A DNA stretch of 64,000 nt from PGYR01 sp046290495 (GTDB taxonomy: Bacteria > Bacteroidota > Ignavibacteria > Kapaibacteriales > UBA2268): the NCBI GenBank assembly GCA_046290495.1, contig JBKAGT010000005.1, positions 248,001 through 312,000 on the forward strand, read 5' to 3'. Made by a program: the position numbers and the translations under genes. Below the pieces are notes generated by a model, which did not search any database, was not told the DNA's origin, and saw only the letters and a program-made list of their open reading frames with translations. Numbering within the stretch: position 1 is the stretch's first letter; the number at the start of each line of letters is the position of its first letter. Positions 53,516 to 63,164 of the stretch are shown piece by piece.

Positions 53516-55178
53516 ACTTTTTGTATTATTAATAATTACAACCTTTTCGTTACACTCAAAAACTATATTAGAAATAGCGAGTGAAGAATTAGAGCGAAAT
53601 TTCAATTCTCTTCAAAATGAAGAACTTCCTCCTTATTATCTATCTTATAACATCACAGATGTAGAAAGAATAATTATAAACTCCTCTTTTGGTAACGTGA
53701 TTGTTAATGATAGCGTAAACCAGAGGATATTAGACATTGATTTGAGAGTTGGTGATTATGAGTTTGACAATACACACATAATTAGAGGAAGCTCTTTCAA
53801 TTTTGGTGGTGGTGGTGGTTTGGAATTTCTAGCACTTGATAATAATGAAAGCGCTATTAAAAATAAAATTTGGTACTCCACAGACAAAGTTTATAAGTCA
53901 GCAATAGAGTCTTACGAAAAGGCACGTTCGAATTCAGCTGTTAAGATAGAAGAAGAAGATAAGTCGGATGATTTTTCTAAAGAAGAACCTGTAAGTTATC
54001 AAAGTGAACAAAATCCATTTAGAATTAATAGAAGTGAATGGGTTGAAAAAACTAATCGATTGTCTAAACTATTTTCAGCATTTCCAAATATTTATGATGG
54101 TAGTGTAACCTTTCAACTTGAAAATAAAACAAAATATTTTATCAATTCAGAAGGTAGTAAACTGAAGTTTAATGAATCTGCTATTAGAATGTTTGTTTAT
54201 GCAAAAACTAAAGCAGATGACGGTATGAGCTTACCTTTGTACAAATCATATTTTGCTTTTGAATTATCGGATCTGCCTTCAGTGGAAGTAGTAGAAAAGG
54301 ATATTCTTGAAATGATAAATTTGCTAAAAGAACTAAGAGACGCCCCTTTAATGGATACATATTCTGGACCCGCTATATTATCTGGAGAAGCTTCAGGTGT
54401 ATTCTTTCATGAAATATTTGGACATAGAGTTGAAGGACATAGAGAAAAAGATCCAACTTCGAGCCAAACATTCAAAAAATCTGTTGGCGAACCTATTTTA
54501 CCTGATTTTATTGATGTCATTTTTGACCCTACAATTAAAAGTAGAAACAACATTGATTTATCAGGCTATTACAAATTTGATGACCAAGGAGTAGAAGCTC
54601 AAAAAGTAGTTTCTGTTGAAGATGGTATATTTAAAAGTTTCCTAATGTCACGTTCACCTATCGAGGGTTTTAGTAACTCAAATGGTCACGGTAGAAAACA
54701 AGCAGGATTTAATGCTGTCTCTAGACAGTCGAATCTCATCGTACAAAGTGACAAATCGGAAGACTTTGATGAGTTAGTAGAAAAATTAAAAGAACTATGT
54801 AAAGAGGAAGAAAAGGAGTACGGATTGTTATTTAGTAAAGTACAGGGAGGTTTTACTTTCACAGGTCGAACTGTTCCCAATGCTTTCAATGTAACTCCTT
54901 TAGTTGTTTATAAAATTTATGCTGATGATAGACCAAATGAACTTGTAAGAGGAGTTGACCTGATTGGTACTCCCCTATCTACATTTAGTAATATTATCAC
55001 TACTACTAATCAAATTGGGGTCTTTAATGGAGTTTGTGGTGCAGAGTCTGGCGGAGTTCCTGTTTCAGCCTCATCTCCTGATATCTTAGTTTCAAAAATT
55101 GAAGTTCAGAAAAAGAAAAAGTCTCAAGCTAAATTACCATTATTAAATTCACCTGAAAAAAGTACTACAGGTAACTAA
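53508..55178 (+). CDS. Exported TldD-like metallopeptidase (catalytic type)
   Basis: This is a 556-residue protein of the TldD/PmbA family. The zinc site is HEIFGH (H301, E302, H306), and a downstream cysteine C510 in FNGVCGAESGG matches the third ligand region of TldD. An N-terminal hydrophobic segment (about residues 1-17) suggests export, unlike cytoplasmic E. coli TldD. An acidic insert occurs near residues 135-165. It is coupled by overlap to gpmA and to a small membrane protein, with a non-catalytic paralog beyond. The substrate is unknown. TldD/TldE degrade peptide antibiotics such as microcin B17. Confidence 0.85.
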   Translation: MTKLFVLLIITTFSLHSKTILEIASEELERNFNSLQNEELPPYYLSYNITDVERIIINSSFGNVIVNDSVNQRILDIDLRVGDYEFDNTHIIRGSSFNFGGGGGLEFLALDNNESAIKNKIWYSTDKVYKSAIESYEKARSNSAVKIEEEDKSDDFSKEEPVSYQSEQNPFRINRSEWVEKTNRLSKLFSAFPNIYDGSVTFQLENKTKYFINSEGSKLKFNESAIRMFVYAKTKADDGMSLPLYKSYFAFELSDLPSVEVVEKDILEMINLLKELRDAPLMDTYSGPAILSGEASGVFFHEIFGHRVEGHREKDPTSSQTFKKSVGEPILPDFIDVIFDPTIKSRNNIDLSGYYKFDDQGVEAQKVVSVEDGIFKSFLMSRSPIEGFSNSNGHGRKQAGFNAVSRQSNLIVQSDKSEDFDELVEKLKELCKEEEKEYGLLFSKVQGGFTFTGRTVPNAFNVTPLVVYKIYADDRPNELVRGVDLIGTPLSTFSNIITTTNQIGVFNGVCGAESGGVPVSASSPDILVSKIEVQKKKKSQAKLPLLNSPEKSTTGN

Positions 55179-55708
55179 TGGGTACTGATTTATTTAAAGA
55201 AGAACAATCTTTTAGACAAAAAATACTATGGGGATTACTTTTAGTTATAACCATTGGTTCAATTGCTTTATTTGCAATAACCTATATAAATTCATTTTCT
55301 TCAAACAATCACAATGCAAATATCAGCTTAGTTGGTTTAATATTAGTTACAATTTTTACGACTTTTTTATTGTGGTTTTTCTATAGAATAAAACTAATAG
55401 TTACAATTAATTCTAACTCTATAAATTATTCGTTTTGGCCTTTCATAAGAGAATTTAAAACTCTCAAATTTGAGAATATTAAATCCATTCAAATTGGCAA
55501 ATATAAACCTATCAGAGAATATGGTGGTTGGGGATATAGACTATCTCTAAAAGGTAGAGGTCTTTGTCTAAATGTAAGTGGGAACCAAGGAATGAGAATA
55601 AAAATGAACGATGGTTTTGAGTTGCTTCTAGGAACTCAACAGAAAGATGAACTAATCAAAACTATAAACCAATTAAATCTAAATACTATAAAATATGAAT
55701 ACAATTAA
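55178..55708 (+). CDS. Small membrane protein with PH-like C-terminal domain
   Basis: This is a 176-residue protein with two membrane helices (about residues 17-37 and 47-67). The soluble C-terminal domain of beta strands (VTINSNSINYSFWPF, YGGWGYRLSLKGRG, NDGFELLLGTQ) resembles bacterial PH-like domains. It is wedged between two TldD-like genes with overlaps on both sides (one base and 14 bases). A role as membrane partner of the exported peptidase pair is inferred only. I do not recognise a named family. Confidence 0.7.
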   Translation: MGTDLFKEEQSFRQKILWGLLLVITIGSIALFAITYINSFSSNNHNANISLVGLILVTIFTTFLLWFFYRIKLIVTINSNSINYSFWPFIREFKTLKFENIKSIQIGKYKPIREYGGWGYRLSLKGRGLCLNVSGNQGMRIKMNDGFELLLGTQQKDELIKTINQLNLNTIKYEYN

Positions 55709-57458
55709 ATTATTATTGACATTTTTTATTACTACAAGCGTCTGTTTTAGTTTTGATGAACCAAATCAAGATATCCTTGAAGCTATGAAAGATGAAATCA
55801 GTCGGTCTTTAGATAGCTTGCAAATTGAAGGCTTAGAAAAGCCTTACTTTATAGAATACAAATATACTGAGTTAGATGCTCACAGTATTAGAGGACAGTT
55901 AGGTTCTATTGAAGCTAGTAATAACAATAGAAGTGCGTATTTATCAGTAAATGTTAGAGTAGGCGATTATAAATTTGACAATTCGAATTTCTTTGACGTT
56001 GGTCTTGGCTTTTTTGGAAGTAGTGATGACGAAGAGGGATTTAAGAGAAGGAAAGTGAGCTACAAGCCAACGTATGACTATCTAAGGAGAGAGTTTTGGC
56101 TTGCTACTGATGCAGCCTACAAGCAATCTGCCGAACTGTATTCAAAGAAATTAGCTGTCTTAAAAAACAGATTAAGAAACGACACTACACCTGATTTTTC
56201 AAAGCCTAGAGAAATAATATCTAGAAAAGAGATTAAAAAAATACCTGATTTTGATTATAATTACTTCGAAAAACTTGTAAAAAACACTTCTTCCGTATTT
56301 AATGATTATGGAAATATTTTTACTTCTGGTGTAAGTGTAGAATTTATTCCAAAAAGGGAGTATTATGTTAATTCTGAAGGTACGGAATATATAAAAGATT
56401 CATACTATACCGGTTTCGAAATTGTAACTGCGACTCAGAATAATTCAGGTATGCCGTTGTTTGATCATTATATAACTTATTCGTCTGACCCAAATAATTT
56501 ACCTTCTTATGATTCTTTGATTTCTGCCAGTAAGAAATTAGCTGAAAATATTAACAAAAAACTTAAAAAAGATCAACTTGATGATTTTTATGTAGGACCT
56601 ATAATCTTTAACAAACAAGCTGCTGCTGAACTTTTCATACAATCTTTTTTACCTAAATTAATAGCACAAAGAGAACCTCTTACAGATGGTGGATTTAGTT
56701 CAGATAATGAAGATGCGGTTTTTCAAAGAAAGATTGGAGGAAGAGTATTACCAAAGTATATGAGTATTATTGACAAACCTGCATTAGAAAGATATGATAA
56801 TACAGACCTAATTGGTCATTACAAAATTGATGATGATGGTAATATATCCGAAGAAGCAACTTTGGTCAAAAATGGGTACTTAGAAACTCTTTTGACTGAT
56901 AGAACTCCGACTAAAAAGATTCCAAACTCAAATGGACACAAAAGAGGCGGTTCAGTTATGTATAGTAATATTGTTGTAAACAACGATTCAACAGAACTCA
57001 ACCTTAATCAATCAGATTTAGAGAATGAACTAATTAAATCTATTGAAAGAAGAGAGTTAGAATATGGAATTGTAATCGAAAAATTATTAAATCAAAACAT
57101 TAGATATACTTCATTATACAGAATTACAAATGGAAATATTGAAATACCTTTTGGTAAGAAAAACTATGTAATGGAAGGTTATAAGCTTTATAAAGATGGA
57201 ACAAAAGAAGCTTTTAGTGGTATGGTAGTACCCTCTTTTAATGTTTTACTTTTTAAAGATATTTTATTTACCAGCAAAGATAAATTTGTGTACAATTTCC
57301 TTGCAAACGCTGTACAATCCCCTTATATAACTGGAGGTGACAGATACGTACCTTCAAGTATAATTGTACCGAATCTAATGTTTGAAGATGGAGAATTACA
57401 TATTATTGAGGATGATTTCAAAAAACCTCCTTATATTAACTCAAGTTTAGTAAACTAA
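55695..57458 (+). CDS. Exported TldD/PmbA-like protein without the zinc motif
   Basis: This 587-residue paralog of the protein at 53508-55178 has a signal peptide (about residues 1-18). Both contain VRVGDY, a tyrosine/serine-rich middle part and a C-terminal TldD-type domain with NSNGH. The HExxxH zinc motif is absent: the segment QAAAELFIQSFLPKLIAQ stands in its place (about 56610-56670). TldE/PmbA subunits in the TldDE complex are likewise non-zinc partners, so it may be the exported TldE-like subunit. It ends 14 bases before the Wzz-like gene. Confidence 0.8.
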   Translation: MNTIKLLLTFFITTSVCFSFDEPNQDILEAMKDEISRSLDSLQIEGLEKPYFIEYKYTELDAHSIRGQLGSIEASNNNRSAYLSVNVRVGDYKFDNSNFFDVGLGFFGSSDDEEGFKRRKVSYKPTYDYLRREFWLATDAAYKQSAELYSKKLAVLKNRLRNDTTPDFSKPREIISRKEIKKIPDFDYNYFEKLVKNTSSVFNDYGNIFTSGVSVEFIPKREYYVNSEGTEYIKDSYYTGFEIVTATQNNSGMPLFDHYITYSSDPNNLPSYDSLISASKKLAENINKKLKKDQLDDFYVGPIIFNKQAAAELFIQSFLPKLIAQREPLTDGGFSSDNEDAVFQRKIGGRVLPKYMSIIDKPALERYDNTDLIGHYKIDDDGNISEEATLVKNGYLETLLTDRTPTKKIPNSNGHKRGGSVMYSNIVVNNDSTELNLNQSDLENELIKSIERRELEYGIVIEKLLNQNIRYTSLYRITNGNIEIPFGKKNYVMEGYKLYKDGTKEAFSGMVVPSFNVLLFKDILFTSKDKFVYNFLANAVQSPYITGGDRYVPSSIIVPNLMFEDGELHIIEDDFKKPPYINSSLVN

Positions 57459-57472
57459 ATAAATACTACAAA

Positions 57473-58624
57473 ATGATAATTAGAGAAAATGAAAGCTTAG
57501 AAGTTTTAGCAATACTTCTTAAATACAAATGGATTATAATTGCAGTAACATTTTTGTTCACTGTTGGTTCCATTTTTTACGCTTATAATGTTGATGTGCA
57601 ATACAAATCAACGATAAATGTAGTACCTCCAAGTAATTCACCTGATGGCATGTTAGGTGGTGCTTTGTCGGGAATAACTTCAAAACTAAAAGACTTTGGA
57701 ATAACAAAAGTTGCTGGAGGAGCTGGTGGAGGCCAAAGTTATGATTTGTCTGTATTGATGGAAAGTAGATCTGTACTTGATTCAATGATTAATAAATTTA
57801 GCCTTATTGAAATTTACGAAGCGAAAGATAATAGTAGAGAAATAACTAGAAAAATTCTCAGAGAAAATATTGAAATCGTTAATTATAAGGAAGGTAATAT
57901 TGAATTTTCTGTTTGGGCTGAAAATCCTGAATTAGCTGCTGATATGGCTAATGAATTTGTTAGAATAGTAAATAACAAAGCCCGACAAATGAATAAGCAA
58001 GAGACTGAATCCAATCTAAAATACTTAGAAAGCAGAATTGCAAGAACTGATTCTATTTTAACTGTTGTTGGAGATTCTTTAGCTTTCTATTCTAAAAAAT
58101 ATCAGATATTTTCACCAGAAGATCAAGCTGCCGTATATAGTGAAGCTATTGCAGAGCTAAATGCGAATCTAATGAAAGCAGAAACTGAATACGAAATCAC
58201 AAAAAACAAACTTGGTGAGCAAGATCCTTACACCCAAATGCTTAAAGATTATGTTGATCAAGCAAAGAAAAAACTCCAAGAATCGAAGACGAAACCTGGT
58301 TTGATTGGAAACTTTTCACTTGATAATGTAAGTAAGGTCGGTATGGAATATATGAATCTTTATTCTGAATATGAGGCACATTCTAGAATGAAATTATTTT
58401 TATTGCCGACATTAGAAAAATCTAAACTTGATTTAAACAGTAAGAATAATTTTCTTTATATAGTTGATAAGGCAATCCCTGCTGAAAATAAAGACAGACC
58501 AAGAAGATCATATATAGTATTAGGAACATTTGCGGGGTCATTTATACTTTCTATTATTCTAATACTTATAATCAGTGGCTTTAAATCAATAAGCGAAAGA
58601 TTAAATCTTATAAAAAATAGCTGA
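57473..58624 (+). CDS. Wzz-like polysaccharide chain-length/co-polymerase protein
   Basis: This is a 383-residue inner-membrane protein with transmembrane helices near residues 20-38 and 350-372. A long periplasmic coiled-coil region lies between them. The N-terminal signature LEVLAILLKYKWIIIAVTFL and a C-terminal loop with a proline-arginine segment (KDRPRRSYIVL) just before the second helix match chain-length determinant proteins. There is no fused tyrosine kinase domain. It is followed four bases later by the ligase/polymerase-like gene. Confidence 0.87.
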   Translation: MIIRENESLEVLAILLKYKWIIIAVTFLFTVGSIFYAYNVDVQYKSTINVVPPSNSPDGMLGGALSGITSKLKDFGITKVAGGAGGGQSYDLSVLMESRSVLDSMINKFSLIEIYEAKDNSREITRKILRENIEIVNYKEGNIEFSVWAENPELAADMANEFVRIVNNKARQMNKQETESNLKYLESRIARTDSILTVVGDSLAFYSKKYQIFSPEDQAAVYSEAIAELNANLMKAETEYEITKNKLGEQDPYTQMLKDYVDQAKKKLQESKTKPGLIGNFSLDNVSKVGMEYMNLYSEYEAHSRMKLFLLPTLEKSKLDLNSKNNFLYIVDKAIPAENKDRPRRSYIVLGTFAGSFILSIILILIISGFKSISERLNLIKNS

Positions 58625-58628
58625 TATT

Positions 58629-60059
58629 TTGCATAAGGAATCACCTATATTTAGCTTACTAAGATTCGATAATAATGATACCATCTCATTATCAAATATT
58701 ATATTTGTATTGTTGGCATCGTTATTATCATTTTTTATATTGAATTTGTCTGTAGGTTTGTCAGGAACTGCAAACCTTTTCCTATTCTTCTCTATTTCTA
58801 TTTTTTCTTTAATATACCTTTTTCTAAAACCCAAGTATTGGATTTATAGTATAGTTTTGTTTACAGCTGCATTTTCATCTACAACTGGTGGTGGTATAAG
58901 TGTCATAGATGTTGTATTCTCTATATACTTTAATGTATTCTTATTTCTTTGGCTTCTTTGGGCAGTATTTATTAAAAAATATAAGTTAGTTGAAAATAGA
59001 ATAGAATGGTTAATGGTTTCTTTCTATATACTTATATCTTTGACTATAGTTAATTATTGGTTTGATAACATAAATTTACTGAATTGGTCAAGAGAATATA
59101 TACTACTTACACTTTCTTTGATTTATTTCCCTCTGAAAAAATATATAACGACAAAGAAAGAGATAATTACGCTATCAGTTATGTTTCTTATTACATTGGT
59201 TGCAGCTGATATAGTTCAGTTTTATCTATATAAACAAATTTTATCAGATATTACATATGCTTATCAAGCTGGTTCAACAATTAGAAATAATCTTTATTTG
59301 TTTGTAGTCGGCTCAACATTTAGCTGTTTATTTCTATTCTATCAAAAAAAGCTTGTTTACAGATTAATATTAGCAGCAATCATGATATTAAGCTTAGGTG
59401 CTTTAGCATCTACTTTTGCTAGAATATTTTGGGCAGCTGCATTTATAAACATCTTTTTAGTTTTTATAATTTTAAATAATCGTCAAAAATTAAGATTTTT
59501 AACTTATACAGTTGTTTCTTTGTTTTTAGCTTATTTAGTATCTTCTCTACTGTTTGGTAATATATTTGAGTTTGTACTCTATGCGTTAGAATCAAGATTA
59601 GAATCTACTTCAAAAGGAACTACTGACATTTCTGCACTTTCTAGATTTGCAGAATGGGAGGTTGTAATTGAGAAAATCAAGTCTTCCCCATTTATAGGTA
59701 ATGGGTTTGGATATGAATTTACATTTAAGAATCCTATCGCATCTTTTATGACATATACTTCAATAATTCATAATAGTTTTTTACATTTTGCTTACAGAAT
59801 AGGAATTCCTTTAACTATAATGTATTTCAGTATATTTTTCTATTTCTTTTATAAAGCGATTTTTTATACTATAAAAATAAAGAAAGATTTATTTTATAAA
59901 ATATTAATGTTAGGAGCCACATTAAGTTTTATAACAATGGTTATTACAGGTATGTTTACAATGACTTTTATATTAAGAGATGCTTTAATTATAAACGCAG
60001 TACTTTACTTTTTCATTGCTTATACTGATAAACATTATTTGAAACACAATATAAATTAG
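58629..60059 (+). CDS. O-antigen ligase/polymerase-like membrane protein
   Basis: This is a 476-residue membrane protein with about 10-12 hydrophobic segments. It has the large periplasmic-loop pattern of the Wzy/WaaL (O-antigen ligase) family, with the loop around SRFAEWEVVIEKIKSSPFIGNGFG and IIHNSFLHFAYRIGIP carrying the conserved histidine. The start is a TTG at 58629; no in-frame ATG occurs until deep in the conserved part. It sits between Wzz and PBP2, ending exactly where mrdA begins, so it is part of the envelope run. Ligase and polymerase cannot be told apart by eye. Confidence 0.8.
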   Translation: MHKESPIFSLLRFDNNDTISLSNIIFVLLASLLSFFILNLSVGLSGTANLFLFFSISIFSLIYLFLKPKYWIYSIVLFTAAFSSTTGGGISVIDVVFSIYFNVFLFLWLLWAVFIKKYKLVENRIEWLMVSFYILISLTIVNYWFDNINLLNWSREYILLTLSLIYFPLKKYITTKKEIITLSVMFLITLVAADIVQFYLYKQILSDITYAYQAGSTIRNNLYLFVVGSTFSCLFLFYQKKLVYRLILAAIMILSLGALASTFARIFWAAAFINIFLVFIILNNRQKLRFLTYTVVSLFLAYLVSSLLFGNIFEFVLYALESRLESTSKGTTDISALSRFAEWEVVIEKIKSSPFIGNGFGYEFTFKNPIASFMTYTSIIHNSFLHFAYRIGIPLTIMYFSIFFYFFYKAIFYTIKIKKDLFYKILMLGATLSFITMVITGMFTMTFILRDALIINAVLYFFIAYTDKHYLKHNIN

Positions 60060-61868
60060 ATGAAAAATAATTACTCAAATAATTTTATTTCAAAATCAAG
60101 AATAAGAATTTTTGTTTCTTTAGTAGTTCTTGTTGGGTTTATGTTCATAGGCAAATTAATTCACTTACAGATAATTAAAGGAGTAATTTACAAGGAAGCA
60201 AGTAATGCTCAAGCCATAAAACAAGTTATACAAGAACCATTTAGAGGTAATATTTTCAATTCTAATGATAGCCTAATTGTACACAACAAATCCTCATTTG
60301 CTCTAAGTCTTACTCCTAATTTGTGGAGGGATGAATCATTATACTTGTTAAGCTCTATTTTGGACATAGATACAACAGAGTTAAAATCAACTATTAAAAA
60401 ATATTCCCAACACTCCCCTTTCATTCCTGTTAAATTCTTGAGGGATGTAGACATAGAAACCATTTCAGCTATTGAAGAATACTCAGAGTATTTAAGTGGA
60501 ATAGATGTAATTGTAGAATCAAAGAGGTTGTATCAATCAGATGCTTATATGGCACATTTGCTTGGTTATACTCGTGAGATATCACCCAGAGAATTAGAGA
60601 CTTTTCAATATTACCGACCTGGAGATGTAATTGGGAAACAAGGCTTAGAGAAAGAATATGAGAGACTTTTAAGAGGTCAAGAAGGGATAAAATTTGTTTC
60701 TGTAAATAAATTTGGACAACAAGTTAACAGATATGAACAAGGTTCAAGTGATAAAAAATCAAAAAATGGTTTTGATTTATACTTAAGTATAAATGAAAGT
60801 CTACAATTAAAAGCAGAAAGATTATTAGAAGGAAAAAGAGGAGCTATAGTTGCCATAAACCCCAAAAATGGTGAAATATTAGCAATAGCAAGCTCACCAA
60901 CCTATGATTTATCAGAGTTTAGTGGCAGGATTTCAATTGATTATTATAATTCCTTGATTAATGATGATGATAAACCATTTTTAGATAGAACTGTAAATAG
61001 TCAGTACCCTCCTGGGTCTTCTTGGAAAATGTTAATAGCACTTGCTGGTCTAGAAGAAGGATTGATACAAGAAAATACTACTTTACAGTGTAAAGGGGGC
61101 TATCAATATGGTAACAGATTTTTTAAATGCTTAGGTTATCATGGCCCAATAAATGTTACTAGAGCAATAAAAAAATCATGCAATGCGTTTTTCTATCAAC
61201 TTTCACTTAAACTAGGAGCAGAAAAAGTTATAGATTACGGAAGACAATTTAATTTTGGACAGATCACAGGAATAGATTTACCAAGTGAAAAACCAGGAAA
61301 TTTTCAAGATTTTGAAACATTAAAGAATAGATATGACGGTAAAGTTCCAGGATGGAAGATGTTAAATTTTGGAATTGGACAAGGTGAAATTCTTGTTACT
61401 CCTGTTCAAATGGCAAGTTATATAGCTGCTATAGCAAATAATGGTATATGGAATCAACCACATATAGTGAATAGAATCTACAACAACACTACAAATTCAC
61501 TACAAAATCTCGATTATAACACTAAAGATATCAATATTGATAAGAATAGTATAGATATTGTAAAACAAGGTATGTGGGAAGTTGTAAATGCACCTGGTGG
61601 AACTGCAGGTAATGCTAGAATAGAAGGTTTAGATGTTTGTGGTAAAACTTCTACTGCTCAAAACCCACATGGTAAAGATCATGGATGGTTTACTTGTTTT
61701 GCTCCAAGAGAAAACCCAGAAATTGCATTAGCTGTAATGGTCGAAAATGCTGGTTGGGGTGGTAGAGTTTGTGCACCAATTGCCAAAGAATTACTTTTGA
61801 ACTTCTTCAACAAAGAAGCTCCTGTCCTTAAAGAAGAAGAAGTCACGCCGATTTTAACAGAAAATTAA
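60060..61868 (+). CDS. mrdA: Penicillin-binding protein 2 (elongasome transpeptidase)
   Basis: This 602-residue class B PBP cross-links peptidoglycan during cell elongation. There is a membrane anchor (about residues 16-34), a dimerisation domain, and a transpeptidase domain. The catalytic serine is S320 (SSWK in PPGSSWKM, K323). The SxN motif lies in KKSCNAFF. The third motif reads KTSTAQNP instead of the usual KTGTAQNP. Its start immediately follows the stop of the preceding gene. No rodA is seen next to it. Length is normal. Confidence 0.95.
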   Translation: MKNNYSNNFISKSRIRIFVSLVVLVGFMFIGKLIHLQIIKGVIYKEASNAQAIKQVIQEPFRGNIFNSNDSLIVHNKSSFALSLTPNLWRDESLYLLSSILDIDTTELKSTIKKYSQHSPFIPVKFLRDVDIETISAIEEYSEYLSGIDVIVESKRLYQSDAYMAHLLGYTREISPRELETFQYYRPGDVIGKQGLEKEYERLLRGQEGIKFVSVNKFGQQVNRYEQGSSDKKSKNGFDLYLSINESLQLKAERLLEGKRGAIVAINPKNGEILAIASSPTYDLSEFSGRISIDYYNSLINDDDKPFLDRTVNSQYPPGSSWKMLIALAGLEEGLIQENTTLQCKGGYQYGNRFFKCLGYHGPINVTRAIKKSCNAFFYQLSLKLGAEKVIDYGRQFNFGQITGIDLPSEKPGNFQDFETLKNRYDGKVPGWKMLNFGIGQGEILVTPVQMASYIAAIANNGIWNQPHIVNRIYNNTTNSLQNLDYNTKDINIDKNSIDIVKQGMWEVVNAPGGTAGNARIEGLDVCGKTSTAQNPHGKDHGWFTCFAPRENPEIALAVMVENAGWGGRVCAPIAKELLLNFFNKEAPVLKEEEVTPILTEN

Positions 61869-61954
61869 TCACCTTAAATTTGCATAATATGTGACAAAGC
61901 TGTTACTTGTTTGTTAGTTTATAATACATTTATTAACATAGAAAGGAATTTGCT

Positions 61955-63109
61955 ATGAATTACTCTATACGAATTTTATTATTTATTTTGGTTGCTTCAC
62001 TTTTTACATATTCATGTAAAGAGAATGATAAGCCAACTAAATCTGAAACTGAAATTGTTGACATTCAGTCTATTGTTGTTGATTCTGATAATAATCCTAT
62101 TATTGGAGCTGAAGTTCATGTATTTGAAAATGACAACTTAATTTCAGCAGATACAACAAATGAAGATGGTTCTATTAGCTTTACTGAAATAGAAGCAAAT
62201 CTTAATAATTTGAGACTGTTGCTTTCACATCCTTTTTATCAAAATTTGTCGATTAGTTATTCTGAATTCAAAGATTTAGAAAATATTGTATTGGAACTTG
62301 ATGAAGATTGTTGTGTGAAAGCTAAGTTAGTCATAAAAGATAAAAATGACGAACCTGTAGAAGGAGCTAAAGTACAGTTAAGAACTGATATGAAAACTAT
62401 AAAAAAGTCCGAATCTAATGAAAACGGAGTTGTCGAATTAGAAGGAATATGTAAAGGAGAATTCGAATTTAGAATTTCAAAAGAGGGCTTTAAAGTAATT
62501 GAAGAAATTGTTGAATTTACTTCTTGTGATGAAACATATGAATATAGTTTTGAACTAAACTCAAAAGAAGAAGAAGATTGCTGTGAAAGTGCATTAATAT
62601 TCAAACCTAAAAATGAAGACGGTGAGGTTCTTAATGGTACAAAGGTTTACATTTATGAGAACGATAAAATCATAGAAGATCCTGTTGTAAAAGATGGTAA
62701 AGCTGTTGTGGATGGTCTATGTGAAGGTGAATATGTTATTGTCTACAAGAATGAGAAATACGAAACTAAAGAAGTTGTTGTTGAGTTAGGATGTGATGAA
62801 GAGAAAACTGTTGAACATACTCTAACTAAAAATGATGATGACTGCTGTGAAGCTATTTTAAAATTCTTAGTCAAAGATACTAAATCTAAATATTATCTCT
62901 CAGGTGCTTCAGTTACTTTAAAACTTGGTAATGACGTTATATTTGAGAACAGAAAGACTAATAATGATGGATACGTAATTGAAGATGGTCTTTGTAAAGG
63001 AGAATACACTGTCATAATTGAAATGGATGGTTATAAGACTATTGAAACTACTTGGAATGTTGAGAAGTGTGACGACTTCCAGGAGCATTTCTGGTTAGAA
63101 AAAGAGTGA
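61955..63109 (+). CDS. Lipoprotein with four Cys-patterned CarboxypepD_reg-like repeats
   Basis: This is a 384-residue lipoprotein (lipobox around FTYSC, about C21). Four repeats of roughly 85-95 residues have the beta-sandwich pattern of carboxypeptidase-regulatory/CnaB-like domains. The last three start DCC and carry further cysteines in the ICKGEF/LCEGEY/LCKGEY loop and near the next strand (SCDETY, GCDEEK, KCDDF). The four-cysteine pattern suggests disulfides. It has its own ribosome-binding site (GAAAGGA) and ends before a terminator. Function is unknown; structural or adhesive roles are plausible. Confidence 0.8.
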   Translation: MNYSIRILLFILVASLFTYSCKENDKPTKSETEIVDIQSIVVDSDNNPIIGAEVHVFENDNLISADTTNEDGSISFTEIEANLNNLRLLLSHPFYQNLSISYSEFKDLENIVLELDEDCCVKAKLVIKDKNDEPVEGAKVQLRTDMKTIKKSESNENGVVELEGICKGEFEFRISKEGFKVIEEIVEFTSCDETYEYSFELNSKEEEDCCESALIFKPKNEDGEVLNGTKVYIYENDKIIEDPVVKDGKAVVDGLCEGEYVIVYKNEKYETKEVVVELGCDEEKTVEHTLTKNDDDCCEAILKFLVKDTKSKYYLSGASVTLKLGNDVIFENRKTNNDGYVIEDGLCKGEYTVIIEMDGYKTIETTWNVEKCDDFQEHFWLEKE

Positions 63110-63130
63110 TAAATTAATAATTTAAAATCA

Positions 63131-63164
63131 AGGCCACTTTACATCATGTAAGGTGGCTTTTTCT
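63131..63164 (+). terminator. Terminator after the repeat lipoprotein
   Basis: A 12-bp stem AGGCCACTTTAC/GTAAGGTGGCT (one G-T pair) with a five-base loop, followed by T's. It may also serve the convergent gene ending at 63165. Confidence 0.85.

Noticed and set aside
62257..62604. Antisense frame of 115 codons in the repeat lipoprotein.
   Set aside because: It is a serine-rich shadow of the opposite strand with no homology signal, as are other 60-115 codon antisense frames in this window.
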